A stretch of DNA of 64,000 nucleotides from Pezicula radicicola (taxonomy: Eukaryota > Ascomycota > Leotiomycetes > Helotiales > Dermateaceae), in NCBI GenBank assembly GCA_003008705.1, contig PDUO01000092.1, positions 71,941 through 135,940 of the forward strand, in the 5' to 3' direction. Of this stretch, positions 56,150-64,000 are shown in pieces (position 1 is the stretch's first letter; every line of letters begins with the position of its first letter). The position numbers and the translations under genes were made by a program. Below the pieces are notes generated by a model. The model searched no databases and was not told where the DNA came from. It was given only the letters and a program-made list of their open reading frames with translations.

Positions 56150-58594
56150 TTACAATGCCTGATTCTTTGCTGTTATTCGTATAAACAGAACCAGGTAGAC
56201 TTCAAACCAGGGTCCTCTTTGGCCTCTATACCAGATGAAGTTGCCGCATAAACCACTAAGTCGGTGGTGTCTTTGCGCCAGCCCGCCGATTCCCACACCG
56301 CCATAATGATCAAGGAGAAAGAAATCCAGGACGGTCTGGTGGATAAACTGTACTATGGGCATGTTGTCGTACTGTTTAACCTCTACTAGCCTAGATAAAA
56401 CCTCCTGTACGCTCCTCGACATAGCCGTGTCGTCAGGGAGAAAGCCTGTGGATAAATTAGACTGGGATGGCGCTGGCGACATATATTTCTCGTCGGAAGC
56501 AATGGCGTGACGCAGGTCCTCCAGTGACAAGGGCTGCATTGCGGATATAATCTAATCGACTAGAATGCGAAACTCGTTAGATCCGCGTTTCTTGCGTATA
56601 ATAGCCTTGTATATTTCGGACCGGCCCCTTGGTACGTTTCTTTCTAATAGTTGCCGGATTGCCCCGCCACTCAAGTGATTCCCCCTGTTGCGATATCGAC
56701 CAAAGAGCTCGGTTACAACCAAGACCACCTACATAAAAAGTCCACCAGACCGTTTCACAATCTTAGACACGAGATACTCTTGGAATCCCTGAATGGCCGG
56801 GTCGATATGGTTTACAAGACTGGTCTCGACGTACTGGCGTATGTCCCTCTGATTACACTCTTCTACTCGGATCTTGAGCCCGTTGTCCACGGCAATCGTT
56901 GGGAAGTATCTATACGAGAAGCAAATGTATACGTCAGCGTTCTCTATATTTCTCATCTCCCTGTTAATGTACCGTAGATCAGCTATTACATCGCGGGCTG
57001 TTTTGGTCCATGTATCCTCACCGCCATCTTGGGCGTCATCGAGGGCGTCCATGACGATAACAATCTGATAGAAGCAGCACGCGGTGGCAAGGCTCAGAAG
57101 AAACAAACTCCGCAGGTCCTCTAGCTCTATCTACATGATGGTGCGCTGGGCATTGGTGGCCTCTTCTTCCATCCAATACCAAAACTAGTGGCCTACCATA
57201 GGGACCTTTTGCAGCAACGGGTGCAGAAGCGCACGGAACATGCCGACCTGTGGCCGTTCCATGTACCTACCCTCTGGTTAAAGAAGAAGAAGAAGAGAAA
57301 GAGTCGGTCTTCTAGGCCTGTTGTCTTAAATTCCTCTTGGCTCCTCGAAATAATGCTCTCGAGAACCGTAGTCTTGCCTAAGCCTGGCTTCCCCGGACAC
57401 CTAGCATTTCCGAGCGCTCTTTCATCCAATTTTGATAGGAGGGATGCCGTGGTACCTAATCTAGTGTTCCTTGGGCCGCTGGATTGATTGAATTAATACG
57501 GAAGTCCATCTCGGGGAAGGTCAGCGAATGAAGGTACCCTGTGGCCGCCGTATTAGCACAGTTGACACACCGTTGGGAGTAGGGCAATTTTCTTACCTTG
57601 CTGCCGGCGAGAGAGGGGCGTAGACGGCTTCGGATATGGTGCAAACGGTCTTAGGGCCGCTGCAAGAACCTCGACGGAGAGTTCCGGCTCATCAAACACG
57701 AACCAGTCCTTCGCCAACGGCTTCTTGACATCTAGCGGCTCGTACTTCCTCCCTCGGGACAGCTCCTCGAGGACCTCCTCGTTGAGGATCCTGCCGAACT
57801 CCACCAGAGGCATATTGCGGCTTTCATCGCTGCTTTTCAGCTTACTGCAGGCTTTGAGGTACATTTCAAGTCGTATCATCATGATGTTGCTCTTGCGGTC
57901 GTAGATACTCTTGGACACGGCGAAGAAGAGGTAATGTAGGGCTTGCGACATTGGGTCGATTATCTCGGAATACTCTCTTGCTCAGAAATAGTAATGCGTC
58001 TTCGGCAGGAATAACAAGATCTCGAGCTTTGTATCCTTGAGCATGATCGGCAGGATGGTGTGGGGTTTCTTGTCCTGCACGGTCCTGGTCGTTACCATTG
58101 CGATCTCAGTCAAAACATGATGGAAGCCTGGTTTTCCCGCATACGTGTCTACGACTTCTTGAATCATGGCTCTAGCCTCAAGGTTGGTGAGGGCTGGATA
58201 CAGGGCCCCCTCTATGCGGCCCTGCAAGGTCTCCATATACTCCTTCCCGCCCTTGTCAAGACAATATTAGCTCAGCACCTACGAAACCACAACGATGACC
58301 TTGTCGACTGGGTTCAGAGCAATCTTTCTTGGTAGCAGACAAAACTAGTTCTTAAGGACAATATAGTTGGCGGCATAGTCATCTTCTGCCGTGTCCGTCA
58401 TGTTCAGCACAGGCACCCGGTCGGAACGCGCGCGCCCTGAAGCCTGCTAAGCCGAAGTTTTTGATGAGCTCGTTGACCAAGTCAGCACCCGCATCTCCAT
58501 CTAAACGGCTTTTCTTGTCCCGATGAGCGTAGATGATGAAGAGGCTCGGCATTTCATCAACCCCGAACGCGCCCGAGATCATAAGGGTGCGCAA
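56150..58594 (-). pseudogene. NACHT-type STAND (NLR-like) gene, broken
   Basis: Read from 58594 down: an N-terminal alpha/beta region (MPSLFIIYAHRD, SRLDGDAGADLVNELIKNF; then VDKVIVVVS, TLQGRIEGALYPALTNLEAR and TILPIML) resembling a TIR/SEFIR-like effector fold (inference). A helical linker follows (57553-57951). The NTPase comes next: Walker A GKPGLGKTT (about 57375-57401), Walker B QIVIVMDALDD (about 57030-57065), and sensor-type sequence DVYICFSYRYFP. Downstream is the helical region IVQFIHQTVLDFFL (56270-56350), which typically follows fungal NACHT domains. Damage includes stops at 58279-58281 and 58267-58269 in the frame of KVIVVVS-VLS-YCLD and several phase changes. STAND proteins are fungal cell-death and nonself-recognition receptors. 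No repeat domain is seen. Confidence 0.65.
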
Positions 58595-58774
58595 GGTTCC
58601 CTCGAATAGATTTTTAATTACTATGATGTACAGCTTGGTCAGCTATCCTCGAGATTTTGAGAAGGCAGCTCACGTTCTTTGACATGGCCATCTTCAGTGG
58701 CCGGGTTCGCGCCGTCAGGGGATGCTTGCTCTATCGTTCGGCTTTACTAGTCTTATGTCGGCCGTGGGCAAGCA

Positions 58775-59640
58775 GTAGCTTATGCCCACGGTGGAGCGGC
58801 CGGCACTCGTCATAAATTGCGCCAACTCGTTCTCGCGGCTGCTGGAGTGGTTGCTACGGGACCACGAAGTACGGCACGAGCGGGACAAGGCCAACGCCTC
58901 GATGGGCATCGATATCTTGGAGCTCATGCCGCTCGAAAAGGACGAGAAGCCGGACCCAACGCCTGACCGCGTCTGGTAGGGGGCTAGCTTACGATGGCCG
59001 TGCAGCTAGGTATCGCTGTGGCTCCGTGGGTGGTTTATGGTAATTGGGGCGTCATGGTGGTCGTCCTGTCCGGAACTCTGCTGGCACTCATTACAAGTGC
59101 AATACCGCAATGGAGGCAGGAGAAGTAGGTTGGTGCCAGGCTCGACCGGCACAGCGTCCACGCCTTGGCCCGGGGGAATTGTTATAGATACGTTATCATG
59201 GTCTTTGTCGGAAGCCCCAACTCGTATAACCTCGAGGCGATGGCCACGGCGGAGGCTCGGCGCCGCCCAGAAACGCCAACCATCACGTTCATCCTGGCCA
59301 CGCTATGGGCAGGTCTCTTGATATGCACGTCGGGCCTGGAAGAAAATTCATGGTTTATGGTTGGCATAGGTGGTCTTGGGATGTTGCAGAATGTGTATGC
59401 CGCTGGAGCCTCAGGGGCGCCAGAGTGGACTGCGCTTAAATTCAAGCCATTTCGGCGCAAGCCGACAATTATTGCTAGGTGAATAGATAAGAAGAATAAC
59501 AATAACGCCTATGTGAATTTGCAAGAGGCAGCGGCGGATGTGGTGGCGCTAGGCGACTAGCTGGGTAGCGGCCATAGCGCAGACCAGATGCTGCGATGGC
59601 TGGACTCTATAAGGACTAGCGCTGCTTAAGATCTTTTCCC
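58775..59640 (+). pseudogene. degraded fungal membrane-protein gene, divergent from the NACHT relic
   Basis: Open pieces read: LVINCANSFSRLLEWLLRDH, SMGIDILELMPLEKDEKPDP and TPDRVW, then TAG; MAVQLGIAVAPWVVYGNWGV, MVVVLSGTLLALITSAIP and QWRQEK then TAG; LDRHSVHALARGNCYRYVI, MVFVGSPNSYNLEAMATAEA, ITFILATLWAGLLICTSGLE, ENSWFMVGIGGLGMLQNVYA and LKFKPFRRKPTIIAR then TGA; NLQEAAADVVALGD then TAG, and a tail to about 59630. At least three hydrophobic segments are visible. Two stops stand where Trp is plausible (TGG to TAG), and one base is missing before MAVQL. The family name is unknown to me; the sequence gives the impression of a conserved fungal integral membrane protein. Confidence 0.6.
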
Positions 59641-61428
59641 CTAGAAATCTCGACTATGATAACAGCACTGTCCGGGACAGCGTTAACAAGAAGTTCTAGA
59701 GGCAGGTGTAGCATACGAAGACAACAAGGAGGAAGGCAGAACACGCAAGGAGGGAGATAGAAGCCGCCTTGGTGCCAAAGGGGGCTTGATATTCCGCTTA
59801 AGAAAGCACACCGTTACGACATCTATATATGAATAACATGAAACTGTAGCTGATTTACAAGGCGGCTACAAAGAGGAGAGTATTGCAAGCCGAGAAGAAA
59901 AATGTTGGTTTACTTACTAGTTTGCTGAATTGATACTATATTTAGTTTAGATATTTACAATACTATTGCTATCTGATTGTGCGTCCTACAATTTTGTGGG
60001 TCTGGACTGTTATTTTGAAACTTATTAAATCGCTAGGGGTTGATACTCCCTGAATTGTGTATATGTATCTTCTCGGCCACTGCTGTAGTAACAGGAAAGA
60101 ATTTTATTATATCAGACCTGGTATCTAAGTTGACTATATTGGCTGAATTGTACTGAATTGTGAGGAACAGAATAGAATAGAAGAGGCCGACGAAGCTAGT
60201 CAACTGCTGGAATGGAGGCAGAACACGCGATCGTGGTTATGTCTAATAGGGAGGAGTTTAGCGCTTGCGCGCAGCGACGTATATGAAAACCTAATGCAAA
60301 GGCTAGGTAAAGTAAGGCGGTCTAGGAATTACTCGAGACGCTATTAATATCTTTAAAGAAACAGACTTGGGGAGCAGCGCGAGGCGCAGTTGTTAATAAT
60401 ATACAGACGAGGAAGGAGAGGACGGCTGAAGATAGCAAACAAGCAACGCTATAAACATTATAACAGGCTTTTCTCTGCGCAGTTTATTGTCTGAATTCAA
60501 GCATTCTACCCGAGCTACGGCTTATATGGTCTAGTACATCTTCCGAGTCCTTGACCGTAGGTATCTTAAACCACATTTACGAAGAGATCTCCTGCGAAGA
60601 TTCTTGCACAACCGGAGCGGGAGTGGGCTGGCCTGCGGAAGATTACGCTAGCCTGGCCCAGCATCGGACCGAGGCACGAACCATTAGTTTGGTGATTAGT
60701 TCTGTGCGAGCGCCAGCTAACTCTCGGTAAGCACCCTAGCAAGTCCACATGTAGCCATTAAGGTCCTAGTAGGGATGCGAAGAGGTAAGATCAAAGACAG
60801 GTCGATGTAGCCCGCAGTAGATGTTCTACTGCCTAACTATAGCCTTTAGGTCCCCGAAAGCTAAGTCAGATATGAATCAGACATAGTTCGAAGGAGAAAG
60901 AGGACTTACATTATTATAAGTCTAATGCTTGTATCTATTACATCTCTATCTACTAACCCGATCGTACGCGGTAAATTGTTAATTAGAAGGGTTCGATATA
61001 GCCCTAGGATAAACAGTTGCTGCAAGGAAGCCCCTCGCTCGGCGTTAAAACGGAACCTTATCTTAAGTAGAGCCGGAATTCTTAGGCCAAATCTCCTTAG
61101 AAGAATCTCTGCCTCGGGCAGCTTGTTTATAGAGCAGGTACCGAGTCTTTAAAGGCTAGGTAGGTATAGCACAGACTCTCTAGGGACCACAGGACCAAGC
61201 TCTTAGATATATAGACCGGGAAGTGTGGGTTTAAGGGTAGTTGTATTAGTAATAGAGGCCCAAAGCCTAGAGAAACTAATTAAGGGCCTTTGCGGCCGCT
61301 GGTGCCGGATCCCGTGACTCTCTTCTGCAACGATGTGATTTTATAAGGTTCAAAATCGACTGATTTTCTAAGAGAACTACCTAAGGCAAGACTTTCCTAA
61401 TACAAGAGTGATAACTATTAGATATAGT
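59641..61428. other. degenerate sequence, nothing recognised
   Basis: Mixed-composition sequence with only short frames; likely decayed genes or repeats. Confidence 0.35.
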
Positions 61429-61640
61429 GCTCAAGCTGGGATATCGGACAACTTCGCTGCAACGGCTAGGGATTTCGCCGCCGACGTGCTTGCCAAGGTG
61501 ACGGATGAGCGGATAACAAAAAAGGTTCGCGAATAATTAGTAGTTGACAAAGAATCTCTTCGCACCCCAGGGTAAAGCATCTCCAAGACGAAAAGAGAAA
61601 TCCATCCTAATAACAACTACAGACAAAAAGCCGTCCTATT
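61429..61640 (+). pseudogene. relic of an unidentified protein gene
   Basis: The plus frame reads SAQAGISDNFAATARDFAAD, then VLAKVTDERITKKVRE, TAA, and continues LVVDKESLRTPG in frame. Ordered helical sequence ending in stops; family not recognised. Confidence 0.35.
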
Positions 61641-62619
61641 ATATAGATATACCATTCTCTTGGTGGAATTGTTGTCAAAGCCGTAGGTATACCGTACCTT
61701 CCTGTAGATTGAGAACACACTAAGACACAAGATTCCACCAGGATTTACGTCATGCAAAGTTAAAGAGCTGATATAAGCCCATTTTATGGTCGAGTATCGA
61801 GATTATCTTTTTAGGGACTCCACACAGAGGCAGCCCCAAAGCCTCAATCGCAGATAAGACCACGTCTATTCTAAACAAGGTTACTCATAGTACTCCTTAA
61901 AACTCTTTAAAAGTCTTACGGAGAACAACTTAGAGTTGAACAACTTAGAGTTGAACAACCTAAACGATAATGTTAGCGAGATAATTTCGATGGTCGATCT
62001 TTTAAGCTACTAAGAGACGAAGGTGTTGCCGAAGTCCGCCGCGCCAGTAGGTACGCCACGCTGAAACTTAAGATCTTTACTTGTCTGCATTGTTAGATTG
62101 TTCCGAAGTACTCGGCGACTCTTGCCTTCGGTAACGAGGTGTCACTTCCTGTCAATAAAGATCACTGTTAGATATACAAGTACGCCGATCGCGACGACCT
62201 AAATTACTACTCTATCAAGCGCCGCCTAATCGAGATAATTTACACAAAAATATAATTCGCGTAAGTAAGATAAGCAATAAGGAGGACCGGCAGCTCCTTA
62301 GGAAGTTGTCTTAGACCTTAGAGGGGACAAAGGCGAAATTGCGCGATTCCGATGTACCACAAGACCTCGGGCTCGCTTTCCCCGGGTATTTAATACCATC
62401 TAGTCGACTTAGAGTGCAAGCGCAAAATGTGGAACTGCTAGAAAAACTAAATAAGGATGGCATAGGGTGTTAGCTATAATAAATGCTCTTCTCTTGAGGA
62501 ATTAAGCTATGGCCCGCGAGGTAGAAGAGAACAAGAGACAACTTGAAGAAACTTATCAAGAGTAAGACAAGAAGCTAAGAGTATCGGGATACTGCTCAGA
62601 AAGTTAAGAGAAGTAGAGG

Positions 62620-63225
62620 GGCCGCTAGTTTGGGCTACGGTGTTGCCACAATAGAAGGGGTGGTTGACGAGGTAGAAGGGATGGTACCATCATTTTATAA
62701 TACATTACAGGAGGATATAGGTTTATACAGCAGTATATACGAACTGGACACAGGATATACGAATCACGACAGGGTATTGGATACCCTACTTGAGTAGTCT
62801 TAAGAGCTTGCAGACGAGATCTATAGAGTTACGCAGGAGAGAACTCTTGCGTTAGGAAGCCTTGAAGCCTTGAAACAGGTTGCTGTACATAGCCGGAGGA
62901 TCTTGGAGGCGTCGCAATCGCTCTCGATCAAGCTTATAAATACCAGCAGAGACTACAAGTAAGCCTGGATATAATTAATAGATAGCCAATCACTGGTGGG
63001 CACTGGTATAAATACTGAAAGAATTTACATTTCGTAAATAACTCTTAACAATAAGTACAATATACCTAGCCTTTCCTCCTTTTCCAGGTTACTTTTGCGA
63101 TTTACAGGACGATTCCACTAAGGTTACAGAGCTGTTGGATGAAGTCTGCAAAGCTGTTAATCTTATTGAGTTAAAGCTTGATAAACTCGACCGCTTGGAT
63201 ATCCACAGGTACGAACAATTAAAGT
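62620..63225 (+). pseudogene. relic of a helical protein gene
   Basis: A long plus-strand frame from about 62630 reads LGYGVATIEGVVDEVEGMVP, GLYSSIYELDTGYTNHDRVL, TAGs, then ELADEIYRVTQERTLALGSL, EALKQVAVHSRRILEASQSL. A further frame after 63090 reads DSTKVTELLDEVCKAVNLIE, LKLDKLDRLDIHRYEQL. Helical, with in-frame TAG codons. Possibly one gene with the 61.4 kb fragment; family unknown. Confidence 0.4.
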
Positions 63226-63239
63226 AGGTAATTGCAATA

Positions 63240-64000
63240 GCCGTTGACACTACTAATACTTTAAAGATTATAGTATTAATAATAATAATAAAAAGAAGGA
63301 ATAAGCTACTAAATACTCTTTTACTAGCCTTAGAAAGGAGATTAAATAAATACTAAAATATAAATACTTTATAAATTAGCTTAATTTCTAAAAGGTACTA
63401 CTTAAGGAATACTAGAATAGAGACTCTAAACAACTATTATATATATCTAGATACCTTAAAAAATATATTTAAGAATTTAAAACTTATTCTAAGAATAAGA
63501 ATATTAGTTAAAGTTAAATCTATAACTATTATTAAAAGTTCTATAATATTAAAACTAAGTACCTTATAAATAAGAATATAATAAAAAAGATATTAATCTT
63601 TAAGTTTTTATATACTTTATCTAATAATCTTAAGGTTAAAACTATAAAATATACCTTAAAGAGAGCTAAGTTTAATCTAAATAATATAAAATCTTTTAAG
63701 AAAATTTATACTTATATTAAAAATAACTATATAGTACTTTAAGATATAAATAATCTTATATAAGAGTAAGAGATAAATAAACTATTAATTAAATTTAATA
63801 AACTAGATATTAATCTAAAAGGATTTTATACTAAAGAAATATTCTATACTAAAAAAAGAAAACTTAAAAAGAAAATTAAATAACTAAAACTAGTATTATC
63901 TCTTATCTATATAGTAACTACCTCTTTAAAGAAAATAATAAATTAGAAAATTAATAAAATTACTAAAGGTTTAAATAGATTATATATACTATAAGTAATA
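63240..64000. repeat. extremely AT-rich, RIP-like block at the window end
   Basis: Dominated by TA, AAT and TTA words. Long but stop-broken Lys/Ile/Asn/Leu-rich frames on the plus strand look like a RIP-mutated retroelement or gene, which I cannot name. Confidence 0.6.

Noticed and set aside
61926..61955. Two exact 15-base direct repeats CAACTTAGAGTTGAA
   Set aside because: A single short tandem duplication in degenerate sequence; no sign of a CRISPR-like array or element end.

Overview
The window reads as a filamentous ascomycete genome (Pezizomycotina; Leotiomycetes would fit but is not proven). Introns are 50-80 bases, GT-AG, often with a CTAAC branch site. Transposon relics carry the TGG/CAG-to-TAG changes and AT-richness typical of repeat-induced point mutation (RIP). 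The gene families (Zn2Cys6 regulators, HeLo, NACHT, Baeyer-Villiger monooxygenase, fungal MFS sugar transporters) are fungal.

Layout. (1) 0-2.7 kb: two small hypothetical genes and a clean four-exon trypsin/V8-like serine protease on the minus strand. (2) 3.7-31.3 kb: an accessory island of small-molecule genes: a HeLo relic, acyl-CoA ligase, Baeyer-Villiger monooxygenase (BVMO), HSL-type esterase, DUF3237 protein, metallo-beta-lactamase-fold lactonase, Zn2Cys6 regulator, SDR, Old Yellow Enzyme-like reductase, hAT relic, MFS transporter, NAD-dependent epimerase, C2H2 regulator, group A flavin monooxygenase and an acetoacetate-decarboxylase-like protein. There is no PKS, NRPS or terpene synthase. 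BVMO, esterase and SDR are open; almost every other gene carries at least one nonsense, frameshift or splice-site lesion. (3) 32-45.4 kb: five well-formed hypothetical genes, two of them membrane proteins sharing a divergent 1.8 kb promoter region, plus coiled-coil and acidic nuclear-type proteins, with microsatellites and one 31-N assembly gap inside an intronic 26-bp tandem repeat. (4) 45.4-51.2 kb: gene-poor, with a degenerate repeat family built around the palindrome GAACCGGTTC. (5) 51.2-64 kb: relic compartment with an unidentified broken gene, a 1366-bp Tc1/mariner element with matching inverted repeats and TA target duplication, an intact atypical kinase-like gene, a small CxxC protein, a broken NACHT-type gene, a broken membrane-protein gene, and a strongly AT-rich end.

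How the island may have worked (inference): the transporter imports a substrate, OYE and SDR adjust enone and alcohol/ketone state, BVMO inserts oxygen to give an ester or lactone, the esterase and the lactonase open it, and the acyl-CoA ligase activates the acid. The DUF3237, FMO, epimerase and decarboxylase-like proteins would serve side steps. A 10-base motif, TCGGCACCGA, lies 98-190 bases upstream of most genes between 10.6 and 25.3 kb. I did not find it elsewhere in the window, so it looks like the binding site of a cluster regulator.
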